A stretch of 57,042 nucleotides of DNA from Paenibacillus bovis (GTDB lineage: Bacteria; Bacillota; Bacilli; Bacillales; Bacillaceae_C), in the NCBI GenBank assembly GCA_007679095.1, contig VEFU01000027.1, positions 1 to 57,042 of the forward strand, in the 5' to 3' direction. Of the stretch, positions 8,872-17,371 are shown in pieces. Below the pieces are notes generated by a model that worked only from the letters and a program-made list of their open reading frames with translations, was not told the DNA's origin and did not search any database. Numbering within the stretch: position 1 is the first letter of the stretch; the number at the start of each line of letters is the position of its first letter. The translations under genes were made by a program, and so were the position numbers.

Positions 8872-9033
8872 GCGAACGGAGATCCTTATGCAGTTGCAAA
8901 TACTGCAGGGGGAAGAATACATGGAAACAGATTTATTATGAATACCCCAAGGGGGATAGTTACAGACCACCGAGATCATAATACACTGGATAATAGAAAA
9001 ATAAATCTTATGAATGCAGCTATAGGTATATAG
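8872..9033 (+). pseudogene. HNH homing-endonuclease remnant
   Basis: One open frame without a start reads YAVANTAGGRIH, RFIMNTPRG, then VTDHRDHNTLDNRKINLMNA, which is the HNH (DH-x-D/N-x-NTLDNRKxNL) core of phage-type HNH endonucleases. The frame stops at 9031. The N-terminal AP2-like or DNA-binding half is missing, so this is a fragment. It lies directly after the recombinase gene. Confidence 0.65.
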
Positions 9034-9195
9034 GATGGAAGGTATAAAGATATTGAAGAGGCTAATAACTAGCAGAGGAAAAAATCAATGAGCTAATGCC
9101 GTATCTCCATAATGAAAACTCAATTTATGTGAAAGGAAAATGTTATCTATATGTGGAGTATATTTATCCATTGCTCTCTACGGGGTTACTGCTAA

Positions 9196-9241
9196 TAAAA
9201 AACTCAGCCGTTAGAAAAGTGTTCGAACTAATGGCTGAGTT
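9196..9241 (-). terminator. Terminator for the 9298-9663 gene
   Basis: AACTCAGCC (9201-9209) and GGCTGAGTT (9233-9241) form a perfect stem with an extra TTAG/CTAA pairing inside. On the minus strand it is followed by a T-run. Confidence 0.8.
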
Positions 9242-9297
9242 GTACAGTTTATATTTTCATTCCTATAGAGATTGAGTAGATACCCTCAATCCAATAT

Positions 9298-9663
9298 CTA
9301 TTCATCCCCCACCTGCGAAGGATCTTCCTTTTCATCTTCATCCTTATCATCTTGCTCTGGAAGGAACATAGCGAATTGGACTAGAGCGTTTGATTTTGGA
9401 TTCTTTGAATGCCAAGTGACTAATCTTTCATCCTCTATTTCTTTAAATAAGTGTCTGATAGCGCCTTTAACTGCTTCACGAATTGAGATGATTGGTCGTT
9501 TTTTTATAAGTGATACTTCGTGATATCCTACAATACTATCTTCATGCCAATAATAGTAATGTGCATGTGCAGATACGTGTTTATTATATACCGCGACTTC
9601 GACTTCAATATCCAATCCATTTACATTTACCCAAAAATTCTTCCACTCATTATGCATTTCCAT
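9298..9663 (-). CDS. Hypothetical protein with an acidic tail
   Basis: A 121-residue protein I do not recognise. It has an aromatic/histidine-rich patch (AHAHYYYWHEDS, residues about 33-44), a central helix (SIREAVKGAIRHLFKEIEDE) and a strongly acidic C-terminus (QDDKDEDEKEDPSQ). No signal peptide or membrane segment is visible. It stands alone with its own terminator. The weak upstream ribosome region and lack of known homologue pattern keep confidence moderate. Confidence 0.6.
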   Translation of the reverse strand: MEMHNEWKNFWVNVNGLDIEVEVAVYNKHVSAHAHYYYWHEDSIVGYHEVSLIKKRPIISIREAVKGAIRHLFKEIEDERLVTWHSKNPKSNALVQFAMFLPEQDDKDEDEKEDPSQVGDE

Positions 9664-9992
9664 CTTTATACTCTACCTCTATTCTCTTTATATTAAGCAA
9701 ACACTTTTCCAAGTAATAGGGCAAAGATGTATGTAGTGTTACTTTTTGCTTAGTGATATAAAAATTACCGAAAGTATCTATTAGGACACTAATCATCATG
9801 TCTATAATATCATAAAAAGCAGAAGGGACAAGGGTGGATCGACGGATGAATTGCAGTTCAACAATTACACTTCTCTTATAAAATTCATAAACTTTAGTAA
9901 ATTATACGTAGGTGCTATATAATAGAATGATAGGAAAACTTCCTTATATCTAGTTCTTTTTATTTATAAAGCTATTTTATTGGGGGTGAATT
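9664..9992. other. Intergenic region without recognised features
   Basis: No gene, repeat or terminator was recognised. A TATAAT-like element near 9920 could serve the 9993 gene, but no good -35 box was seen. Confidence 0.4.
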
Positions 9993-10580
9993 ATGATGAA
10001 AAATGTAAAAAACATAATTGTTGTAGTTCTTCTTATTGGATTATCTATATTTATGTTTATTCAAAACAACTCACTTAATGAGTTGGAAAGCGAGATTTCA
10101 AAGAAGCAGTCATTAATAGATGAAATCGAAAAGAAACTAGAAGAAGCTGGAGAAACAGTGGATTCAGAACAGATTGTTCATGAAGTAAGAGAAAGTATAA
10201 TATCTGCTAAAGAAATAGGTGCAGAAATGATTGAAGTGGATAATACACTAACCGAATTCTATCAGTCTTGGGATCCAGTTCCAGAGGATGATGGTTATCT
10301 TCGGAAACTAGAAGTGGCTCAAAAGAAAAATACGGAATTAACAGGTGCTGGTGAACAAGACCATATTGCGACATGGCAATTAAACCCTGAATGGACACTA
10401 ACATTAGAAACAGTAATTAATTATGGCGATGTGGAGCAAATCCCTGTGTTATTTAAAATGACGACAGCAGAAGGGGAACTTGCTGGTATTGTACGGGCTA
10501 CATATATTGTAAGTGAACATAAGTTAACCGATATTAAAAAGCAGTATACACCAGCAGGAGAAAGAGATCGTGTCGTATAA
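9993..10580 (+). CDS. Membrane-anchored coiled-coil protein, first of a pair
   Basis: A 195-residue protein with an N-terminal membrane segment (about residues 6-24), a coiled coil (about 28-55, LNELESEISKKQSLIDEIEKKL) and an extracytoplasmic C-terminal domain of about 120 residues. The pattern of an early FYQSW helix followed by strands recalls NTF2-like domains of conjugation or secretion proteins, but this is only a pattern match. It has no lipobox. It is followed by a second protein of the same architecture, and the two are probably co-transcribed. Function unknown. Confidence 0.75.
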   Translation: MMKNVKNIIVVVLLIGLSIFMFIQNNSLNELESEISKKQSLIDEIEKKLEEAGETVDSEQIVHEVRESIISAKEIGAEMIEVDNTLTEFYQSWDPVPEDDGYLRKLEVAQKKNTELTGAGEQDHIATWQLNPEWTLTLETVINYGDVEQIPVLFKMTTAEGELAGIVRATYIVSEHKLTDIKKQYTPAGERDRVV

Positions 10581-10593
10581 GGAGGTAGAACAA

Positions 10594-11268
10594 ATGAAGG
10601 CATCAAATAAAAAAGCTAATTACATCTTTATTGGTGGCATTGTTGTTCTTATCATACTTCTTGTCATGCTATGGTTACAACACAATGAGAAAAACGAGTT
10701 GAGTGACCAAAACTCTAAGCTCTCGGAACAAATTGTTGTGCTAGAAAAGAAAGCAAAAGAAAAAAACATAGATGTTGATATTGAAGATGCTGGGAATTTA
10801 ACGGAAGCGAAAGAGGAAGAAATACTAATCACTACTGAACAAATCGAACAAGATGCGGAACTAGCAAAGGAGTTTTTTAGCCCGGCTTTCGATTGGGAGA
10901 GTGGAGAGCAGTATGATGACATGCGTGAGCGTTATATCAGTTCATTAGGTGAAGATAGTTCATTTGTAGAATCATATATTGTAGAAAATACGAAAATTGA
11001 CACCAATGACGGAGAACTATCTTTTATCGATCACGAAAGCTTAAAAAGTAAGTTCCATACACTTACAGCCATTCCTCTTGAAATGGAAGGAAAAAATCGG
11101 ATTCGTTATGTTGCTTTCATCGTCCATTATATGCATCAAAATAAAGAGGACCTAAACAATCTAGATGCACTAAATGCAAGTGAAGCAATCGTGGAATTTA
11201 CGATTGTTGGTGATGGAACAAGTGATGAACGTGAGATTGTAGATGTGGAAGCGTGGAATTTATCTTAA
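10594..11268 (+). CDS. Membrane-anchored coiled-coil protein, second of a pair
   Basis: A 224-residue protein with a membrane segment at about residues 8-27, a coiled coil at about 30-55 and a C-terminal domain beginning AKEFFSPAFDWESG. It has the same layout as the preceding gene, which suggests an old duplication or a two-component surface complex. The ATG at 10594 has AAGGAGG directly upstream and lies 13 bases after the previous stop; an upstream in-frame start would lack a ribosome site. Function unknown. Confidence 0.75.
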   Translation: MKASNKKANYIFIGGIVVLIILLVMLWLQHNEKNELSDQNSKLSEQIVVLEKKAKEKNIDVDIEDAGNLTEAKEEEILITTEQIEQDAELAKEFFSPAFDWESGEQYDDMRERYISSLGEDSSFVESYIVENTKIDTNDGELSFIDHESLKSKFHTLTAIPLEMEGKNRIRYVAFIVHYMHQNKEDLNNLDALNASEAIVEFTIVGDGTSDEREIVDVEAWNLS

Positions 11269-11298
11269 TTTCGTCTGCATTAGCTAGGTCCGAGTAGG

Positions 11299-11362
11299 GA
11301 TGAGGCAGGTTTGTCGTTCGGATATTGTGGATAAGCTTTAGGACGAGACCTGTCTCTTTTTC
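11299..11362 (+). terminator. Terminator after the membrane-protein pair
   Basis: GAGGCAGGT and ACCTGTCTC arms form a long, slightly imperfect stem, followed by CTTTTT at about 11355. Confidence 0.6.
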
Positions 11363-11587
11363 CATACGTCAGTCTAAACACTCCCCATATGTGGTTCGAT
11401 TTACCTGTCATGATCTAACATTGAAAAATACAGATAAGTAGATTCCAGTTCTTTCTAGATTATAAAAAAGTTCATTATGCTTTCATTAGTCTAGTATTTC
11501 CCAACTATGTTATGGGAGCGATATAGAAGCCACCAGAATAGTCCATTTGTCACCTTGTAAAACAATGTGAAAATGTGAACAATGTTA

Positions 11588-11616
11588 TTGACTTATATAT
11601 GAAACTACGCTATATT
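11588..11616 (+). promoter_or_regulatory. SigA-type promoter of the SDR gene
   Basis: TTGACT (11588-11593) and TATATT (11611-11616) are separated by 17 bases, about 80 bases upstream of the start at 11696. The rest of the 11363-11695 gap shows no other feature. Confidence 0.6.
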
Positions 11617-11695
11617 AAAGATAACAACTATGTGAAATGATTCACAATTAATGGTTGTTCATTCATTACTTCAATTATTACAAGGAGGTCTTGTC

Positions 11696-12676
11696 ATGAG
11701 CAGTGTATTTATTTTAGGTGGGACTGGATTTTTAGGTTATTTTACAGTGAAAGAATTATTGAAGAGAGGGTATGAAGTTTCGACTGTAGCTTTACCTCCA
11801 ATGCCAACAGCAGATTTACTACCTCCTGAGGTGGAGTGTCATTTAGGCAATATGCATGAGATGACAGATGAGCAAGTATTGGAAATGTTGCAAGGGAAAG
11901 ATATGTTTGTCTATGCGGCAGGTGCAGATGAGCGGATTGTTCCGGAAATTCCCGCAGCTAAGTTTTTCTATGATGAGAATGTTCTTCCTACACAGCGCAT
12001 GGCAAGATTGGCAAGAAAAGCAGGTGTGAAGAAATTCGTTGTATATGGTTCTTATTTTGCGCATTTTGCAGAAAAATGGGAAGATCTAGAGTTAAGAAAA
12101 CAGGCGTATCCACGTACTAGATTGCTTCAAGAACAAGTTGCATTTCTAGAAGGGGAAGGAGAAATGGTCGTTACATCTCTCCGCTTACCATATATATTTG
12201 GTACAATGCCAGGACGCGATCCACTTTGGACGATGTTTCTCCCTCAAGTTCAAGGGAAAGAGTTTGTTCCAGTTCTCGGAGGAGGAACTGCAATGGTCAC
12301 GGTGCAACAAGTAGCGGAAGCAACCATCGGAGCACTTGAATATGGAAAACATGGGGAAGCATATGCTATTTCTGATACAAATATGAAGCACCAAGAATTT
12401 TTCCAAATCATTGCAGAAGTGTTGGGTCAAAAAGATACGGTAGTACAAGTGGTACCAAAGGAACAAGTAAAAGCAGCTTACGAGCAAGTTGATAAACAAG
12501 AGGCTGCAAATGGACGAGAACATGGCATTCACCTCGCTCTAAAGGCTGAAATGGATGACCGTGATGCTTATATCGATCCGGAAGAAACAATGAACATCTT
12601 AAAATATAATAAAGCAGATGTTAGAGCAGCAATATATGAAACAATAGAAAGATGCGTAAAAGTATATAATAACTAA
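11696..12676 (+). CDS. NAD-dependent epimerase/dehydratase-like SDR protein
   Basis: A 326-residue extended or atypical short-chain dehydrogenase. The N-terminal GGTGFLGYF motif marks a dinucleotide-binding fold. The usual catalytic YxxxK is not clear: the nearest candidate, YPRTR, has arginine in place of lysine, so the enzyme may be an atypical SDR with a binding or unusual catalytic role. I start it at 11696, where AAGGAGG is correctly placed. It has its own promoter and stands alone between phage-like modules. The substrate cannot be predicted. Confidence 0.78.
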   Translation: MSSVFILGGTGFLGYFTVKELLKRGYEVSTVALPPMPTADLLPPEVECHLGNMHEMTDEQVLEMLQGKDMFVYAAGADERIVPEIPAAKFFYDENVLPTQRMARLARKAGVKKFVVYGSYFAHFAEKWEDLELRKQAYPRTRLLQEQVAFLEGEGEMVVTSLRLPYIFGTMPGRDPLWTMFLPQVQGKEFVPVLGGGTAMVTVQQVAEATIGALEYGKHGEAYAISDTNMKHQEFFQIIAEVLGQKDTVVQVVPKEQVKAAYEQVDKQEAANGREHGIHLALKAEMDDRDAYIDPEETMNILKYNKADVRAAIYETIERCVKVYNN

Positions 12677-12805
12677 AAAATAACCATGTGATGCATCCCT
12701 TAAACTGTAGAGCATACTAAGGGGAAAGAGATAATTGTCCTCTAAGTGATTAATAGATTTCAGTTTCATAATACAGATGGCCATTGGCGCGTAACCCTAA
12801 ATCTG

Positions 12806-12854
12806 AGGGACGGTTTTCATTACTTTTCTAGGAAGAGATCATAGAACCGTCCCT
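12806..12854. repeat. REP-like hairpin (GGGACGGTT type)
   Basis: AGGGACGGTT (12806-12815) and AACCGTCCCT (12845-12854) form a perfect 10-bp inverted repeat. It overlaps the 3' end of the helicase gene, whose last residues are encoded by the repeat. Confidence 0.75.
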
Positions 12855-14147
12855 GTGATTCACATCCTCTATCCTCCCAACTTCCTTATCAAACGCTAGT
12901 TTAATCGTTCCAATTGGTCCATTTCGCTGTTTTGCCAGGCTGACTTCCAGTATATTGTTTTCGGGAGTTTTCTTTTCATAATAATCGTCACGATAGAGAA
13001 AGGCGATGACATCTGCGTCTTGTTCAATTTGGCCGCTTTCTCTTAGGTCGGATAGAATTGGCCGTTTGTCCTCACGACTTTCAACTCCACGACTCAACTG
13101 TGATAGAGCGATAACGACGACGTTTAGTTCACGGGCCATGATTTTGAGTAAGCGACTGATTTCGCTAATTTCGGCTTGGCGATTGGCTCGGTGTTTTGGA
13201 TCACCCATAATCAGTTGTAAGTAGTCAACAATGACTAGAAGTTTTTGATTGGGACCATATTCTCTGCGTAACTTTTGCACCCGTGACCAAATATAGACCA
13301 TGTCGATACCGCCTTTGTCGAATAGATGTAGGTTTGCTTTGGAGATAGATGCGATTGCTTTCGTGAACTTTGGCCAATCTTCGTCTGTAAAGTTACGCCG
13401 TGGGTTGCGCATTTTGATAGAGCTAATTCCCGCTGTTGCACTTATGGCTCTTTTCAATAGTTGCTTTTTTGACATTTCGAGGGAAAACATGATGGATACG
13501 TGTTCTTTTGCTGCATGTAATGCGAGGTTTAAGGCAAAGGCTGTTTTACCAACACTTGGTCTAGCTCCAATCACAATGAAGTCCGAATCTTGAAAACCCC
13601 CTGTCAAAGCATCTAGTTGCTCCAACCCTGAGGATATCCCCGTTATCTCACCCAAGTCTGTTTCGCAATCATCATAAATTTCCGTGAGGCTAGGGGAAAT
13701 GTCTCCTAGGTCTGTATCTTCTAAGTTGTCTTCTAGCATCATTAATTGCTGTATTCCCTCTCTTAGTGAATCTGTTATTTCTCCTTCTACTACATCATCC
13801 TGAATTTTTGTTGCAACTTTTAATGCCTCACGTTTAGTGGCAAATTCCTTTACAACAGATTGATAGTAATGGAAGTCCTCTGAAGATTTGACACTAGCTG
13901 CAACATTGTAAATATAGCTAATTCCGCCAGCATCCTTGATGTTTTCATTTAATTCAATCGAAAGCGAAGCGAGATTAATTGGAATTCCTTTTTCCGTCAT
14001 GTTTAATAGTGTGGAAAATAAAAACTTAAGCCTTTGCGAATAAATGTGTTCGGGACGTACTGTGCATTCTTGAATTAGTTCAGGTTCTAAAAATAGACAT
14101 CCAATTAGCGCTTTCTCTGCAGATTGATTATATAGTTGGGGTTCCAT
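12828..14147 (-). CDS. Phage-type replicative DNA helicase (DnaB family)
   Basis: A RecA-fold hexameric 5'-3' helicase of about 439 residues. The N-terminal domain (LYNQSAEKALIGCLFLEP) is the primase/loader-binding DnaB_N fold. Walker A is GARPSVGKTAF, Walker B is LLVIVDYLQL, followed by the SQLSRGVESR and RESGQIEQDADV motifs. Its small size relative to chromosomal DnaC helicases and its neighbours match SPP1 G40P. I favour the ATG at 14147, ten bases after GGAGGG; a GTG at 14156 overlaps the upstream stop but is too close to the ribosome site. Its last nine residues come from an REP-like repeat. Confidence 0.88.
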   Translation of the reverse strand: MEPQLYNQSAEKALIGCLFLEPELIQECTVRPEHIYSQRLKFLFSTLLNMTEKGIPINLASLSIELNENIKDAGGISYIYNVAASVKSSEDFHYYQSVVKEFATKREALKVATKIQDDVVEGEITDSLREGIQQLMMLEDNLEDTDLGDISPSLTEIYDDCETDLGEITGISSGLEQLDALTGGFQDSDFIVIGARPSVGKTAFALNLALHAAKEHVSIMFSLEMSKKQLLKRAISATAGISSIKMRNPRRNFTDEDWPKFTKAIASISKANLHLFDKGGIDMVYIWSRVQKLRREYGPNQKLLVIVDYLQLIMGDPKHRANRQAEISEISRLLKIMARELNVVVIALSQLSRGVESREDKRPILSDLRESGQIEQDADVIAFLYRDDYYEKKTPENNILEVSLAKQRNGPIGTIKLAFDKEVGRIEDVNHRDGSMISS

Positions 14148-14152
14148 CTTCT

Positions 14153-14488
14153 TCACTCCCTCCGGATATTGAGGATTTTCCTCATTTTCGCTAATTCCTC
14201 TTCTATGACTGATGGTCTGGCAGGATCTTCCTGGTTGTAAATCAGGTGACTTGTCTCTTCTAAACTAGGAATAGCCCGTGAATCTACTTGCTTCTTTTGA
14301 ATCAGTTGGGCAATTTTTGGCGGGTAAGGAGATGCTGCGACATGGGCAAGCAAGTTCTCCTCTAGTTCCTCAAATGAATAGGCTTTTAATGCTTTATGCC
14401 ATGTATCTATTTTTTCTTGGTTCAACTCGAATTGTTCGTAATAGACAGCTATTAAGGCAAGTAGAGTAAAGGTTTCACGCTTCGTCAT
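14153..14488 (-). CDS. Phage helicase loader/inhibitor, G39P-like
   Basis: A 111-residue all-helical protein. The segment from YYEQFELNQEKIDTWHKAL to SPYPPKIAQLI matches the G39P family, which in phage SPP1 delivers the G40P helicase to the origin complex and inhibits it until release. The order here (initiator, loader, helicase) is the same as G38P-G39P-G40P, which supports the call. It overlaps the upstream gene by 14 bases and abuts the helicase start, so the three are translationally coupled. Confidence 0.78.
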   Translation of the reverse strand: MTKRETFTLLALIAVYYEQFELNQEKIDTWHKALKAYSFEELEENLLAHVAASPYPPKIAQLIQKKQVDSRAIPSLEETSHLIYNQEDPARPSVIEEELAKMRKILNIRRE

Positions 14489-15224
14489 CTAAATCAAAAT
14501 CCTCCTCACGTAATTTGGTTTCCTTTGGCTTTTGGTTTAAATAAGCTTCAAATTTTGTGCCAAACAGTGTTTCCGGTCGTAAGTATTTACTCCAGTAGGC
14601 ATCCTGTAGCCACTCCGTTGCTTTTATATCGATTACTTGATAGAAATCTGCTAAACGAAAACCTTCTTGCCAACGAGCTCGAATTAATTGTTGTGTTTTC
14701 TTCGTTGTTGCTTTGTATGTTGCATTTGTTTTTGCATTTAAATAATCGATGATCTCAGAAAAGGGAATATAAACATCTTCTTTTGTAGTCTTTGTAGTAG
14801 TCTTTGGTATTGCTTTGCTCAAATTGACCTCATGGGTAGCGCAATCTGTGTTATCCAAGAGCTCAATTTGTTCCTCCATAGGTACAAGTTGTGCTGCTTT
14901 TTCAAACTCGCGAATTTTATCGTAATTGATCGTATACCATTTCGTTTGGTCCATTCTGTGCTTATTGAATGTGGCAGTAATGATATACCCTTGCTTTTCC
15001 AGTGATCTCATCGCCCGTTTGATTGTTCCTACTGAACAAAATTGAATCTGCTTTTGCCATTCCTCATATGTGTTATACACCCACTTACGACCGTTCTTTA
15101 CCGTGGAATAGGTTTGCAACCAGTAATGAATTTGTTGCAGCATGATTGCCTCGTTTAACCCAATTTCTGCTGCTAGTGAGGGTTGTACCATAAATGCATA
15201 ATCATTCACCAATAATTTACTCAT
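14475..15224 (-). CDS. Phage replication initiator / replisome organiser
   Basis: A 249-residue protein. The N-terminal 100 residues form a winged helix (AIMLQQIHYWLQ, then VGTIKRAMRSLEKQGYI), as in phage replication initiators. The C-terminal part (FSEIIDYLNAKTNATYK to WLQDAYWSKYLRPETLF) matches the conserved phage C-terminal domain found in Gram-positive phage initiators. It is the first gene of the three-gene replication block, with the ribosome site AGGAGGAAT before the ATG. It would bind the origin, possibly inside its own coding region, and recruit the loader-helicase complex. Confidence 0.82.
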   Translation of the reverse strand: MSKLLVNDYAFMVQPSLAAEIGLNEAIMLQQIHYWLQTYSTVKNGRKWVYNTYEEWQKQIQFCSVGTIKRAMRSLEKQGYIITATFNKHRMDQTKWYTINYDKIREFEKAAQLVPMEEQIELLDNTDCATHEVNLSKAIPKTTTKTTKEDVYIPFSEIIDYLNAKTNATYKATTKKTQQLIRARWQEGFRLADFYQVIDIKATEWLQDAYWSKYLRPETLFGTKFEAYLNQKPKETKLREEDFDLDDEA

Positions 15225-15429
15225 CTAAAATTCCTCCTGATTTTTTAAGAACTATGAGATGCACTGAGTTCACCGATGCGCTCAATGTTCTCACCTTTTA
15301 TATAGAAGAAAGGAGCAAAAAAGGACACCTTGGTGGGAAAAGATTTTTAAGAAGATAGAAATGGGGCTGGTTGCTGTTTTCCAATGAGACAAGGGAAATA
15401 TCCATAATTCTTTGCAAAAATAATAGGAT

Positions 15430-15517
15430 TCTGCCAAAATCCTTAGGGAATTTTGGCAGAATTCGTTATTTCTTAGGAAATATTAAGGCTTTTTCATAAG
15501 GATTTTGTCAAAATCCT
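15430..15517. promoter_or_regulatory. Cluster of three palindromes before the sigma-factor gene
   Basis: TCTGCCAAAAT...ATTTTGGCAGA (15430-15460, 11 perfect pairs plus CC/GG inside), TTTCTTAGGAAA (15469-15480), and a 19-bp palindrome with arms AGGATTTTG/CAAAATCCT (15499-15517). The first and third share CAAAATCC. They lie 80-170 bases before the sigma-gene ATG and could be operators or a structured leader. A degraded copy of the arrangement exists near 27530-27625. Confidence 0.6.
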
Positions 15518-15600
15518 CATTCGCTCTACTCTATGAATCTCGGTATCTTGAAAGTACCCGGGAATATAAGAGAGCGCGCGCTTTCCAGGAAGGATTCGGA

Positions 15601-16101
15601 ATGGAAAGTTTTGAGCAGCTTGTGGAGCAGTATAAACCGATGATTTATAAAGTGATTCATACGTTGCATATATACAAGGATGAAGAAGAGTATTTTCAAA
15701 CAGGAGTGATTGGACTGTGGGAAGCAAAGGAGCGGTATGATCCAGAACGGGGAAATTTCAGTACTATTGCCTATACTTACATCCGAGGTCGAATTCTGGA
15801 TGAGCTGAAAAAGCGGAATAGGATAGAAGAAAGAAGTGCATATCCAGATGAAGAATTCTGGCTAATGAAAATAGACGAAAATGCGGAGCATCCGTTTGAA
15901 TTAGCAACATTACTGTCTTATTGCAATGGCCTTACTCCAAAACAGAAACAATGGGTAATAGATACGTTTTATCTTGGATTGACACTGAAGGAAATTGCAA
16001 AGAAGGAAAATGTTTCTGAATCAGCTGTTAAGAAGTGGAGGAAGCAAGCGATGGAGAAAATAAAGGAGAATATTGAAAAGAGGGATGAGAGTATAGATTG
16101 A
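15601..16101 (+). CDS. Small sigma-70 family factor
   Basis: A 166-residue sigma factor. Region 2 is MESFEQLVEQYKPMIYK followed by DEEEYFQTGVIGLWEAKERYDP and the -10-recognising FSTIAYTYIRGRILDELKK. Region 4 is a C-terminal HTH (GLTLKEIAKKENVSESAVKKWRKQAME). Domain 1.1 and most of region 3 are absent, as in Xpf-like or ECF-like factors. The ATG at 15601 with AGGAAGG upstream is preferred; the frame is open further upstream but through the palindromes. It sits between phage replication genes and a ComK paralogue, suggesting control of an inducible gene set. Its targets are unknown. Confidence 0.85.
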   Translation: MESFEQLVEQYKPMIYKVIHTLHIYKDEEEYFQTGVIGLWEAKERYDPERGNFSTIAYTYIRGRILDELKKRNRIEERSAYPDEEFWLMKIDENAEHPFELATLLSYCNGLTPKQKQWVIDTFYLGLTLKEIAKKENVSESAVKKWRKQAMEKIKENIEKRDESID

Positions 16102-16214
16102 AAACGAAATTGCGAAAACTTTTGAGCTACTGTTGGCTGGGCATTTGTAATTGCACGACCATTTATCAACAAACTTGCAGCCACAGCGAAGCTGCTTGCC
16201 ATTGACTGTAACGT

Positions 16215-16354
16215 CCGATTCTAAGCATTTGCTGGAAAGGGGCGAGGCCCCGCAGGCAAATGCTTAGAATCGGTTTGTCCGTGTTATCATAAATTGCAGG
16301 TGTGCCTTTAGGCATTATTTAGGCAGACCTGCATTGCTTCCAAAACACGGACAA
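16215..16354. repeat. Two adjacent large cruciforms
   Basis: First hairpin: an 18-bp perfect stem (16215-16232 with 16256-16273) capped by GGGGC/GCCCC. Second hairpin, starting two bases later: TTGTCCGTGTT (16275-16285) with AACACGGACAA (16344-16354), containing a nested TGCAGGT/ACCTGCA and TGCCT/AGGCA stem. No open frame lies inside. The pair could be a non-autonomous mobile element, a structured RNA or a single-strand replication site; I cannot decide which. Confidence 0.75.
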
Positions 16355-16455
16355 TAGTAAGTCAATCGTGGCGGTCCATATAATATGCACAATTTATAAA
16401 AATATTGGTTGATCGCCCAAACGTTAAATAGTAAGCAAAGGAATAAGTACTGAAA

Positions 16456-17106
16456 TCAAGATGTATATGCGTCTCGATTATTCAATCGTTCTAATGAAAG
16501 ATATTCGTTATGATTAGTTAAATTGTCATCTCCACTTTTGTATTTATTCATAATGAAATAGCTATATAGAATATTACTTAATTCTTTTATCAAACTAGCA
16601 TTGATTTCCTGTTTATACTGAATTTTTCTTGATCTATGTTCCATTGTTCTCTGTAAGTGTTCAGCTTGATATATTTTTCTCTCTGTTGTTTTTTGACTGT
16701 ATGGTAGCGAGATTTTATCATCATTATAGAAAAAAACATCTGTTTCTGTGGATGTCTTTGGGGAAGTATTAGATATATGGTGAGCCGCTATCCATATACA
16801 AATATCCTCTTTGGAAGGTGATTGCGTAGGAAACCAATAAAGTCCATGTTGACGACTAATCATAATTGGTGGCATATCCACATTTTTATTTAGTGCGGAT
16901 CTTGATACTTTCGTTGCAGCGTTCAAGTCGCCTCTCCCATAATAAAGTAAGCTGTTTTCAATAATTTCCTTTGGTTTTTGGGTTACGATAAAGGAATGTC
17001 TCCATTCTCTTACTTGTGTCCATAAAGAACCATACTTGTTAAACACAGGTTCAAGTAATATTGTTTCATACTTAATAAGATATTTCTTCTCTTTCTTCAA
17101 CTTCAT
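16456..17106 (-). CDS. ComK family competence transcription factor paralogue
   Basis: A 216-residue protein matching ComK across its core: ENSLLYYGRGDL, then AATKVSRSALNKNVDMPPIMIS (PPI-M/IxxS is a ComK landmark), LYWFPTQSPS, CIWIAAHHI and KISLPYSQKTTERKIYQAEHLQRTMEHR. ComK binds paired AT-rich boxes as a tetramer and activates DNA-uptake genes. The C-terminus is about 20 residues longer than usual and the N-terminus shorter. It is near a small sigma factor, so it may belong to an accessory regulatory cassette rather than be the only ComK of the genome. Confident in family, not in whether it is the master regulator. Confidence 0.82.
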   Translation of the reverse strand: MKLKKEKKYLIKYETILLEPVFNKYGSLWTQVREWRHSFIVTQKPKEIIENSLLYYGRGDLNAATKVSRSALNKNVDMPPIMISRQHGLYWFPTQSPSKEDICIWIAAHHISNTSPKTSTETDVFFYNDDKISLPYSQKTTERKIYQAEHLQRTMEHRSRKIQYKQEINASLIKELSNILYSYFIMNKYKSGDDNLTNHNEYLSLERLNNRDAYTS

Positions 17107-17371
17107 GCCTCTTCCCTTCTAAATTAATCATGTTGAATTAATCAATTTGAAAGTAATAAGCAATGATGTATGGATTAATTGCATACGCCAACTATTGTAA
17201 TTCTCTAATTTGCAAAATTCACCACCTTTCATTTTTTATAATAAAAGCAAGCGTATAGGTATAGTTTCCTATATTTTGGTTGTTAGTTCAAGGTAAAAAG
17301 TAGTAGATATATAATTTGATAGGTAAAATAATAAAACATCTCATCTTTGGAAATAGTCAATTAACCAACAA
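17107..17371. other. AT-rich intergenic region
   Basis: Contains the presumed ComK-paralogue promoter region on the minus strand, but no box set could be defined with confidence. No other feature seen. Confidence 0.4.
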
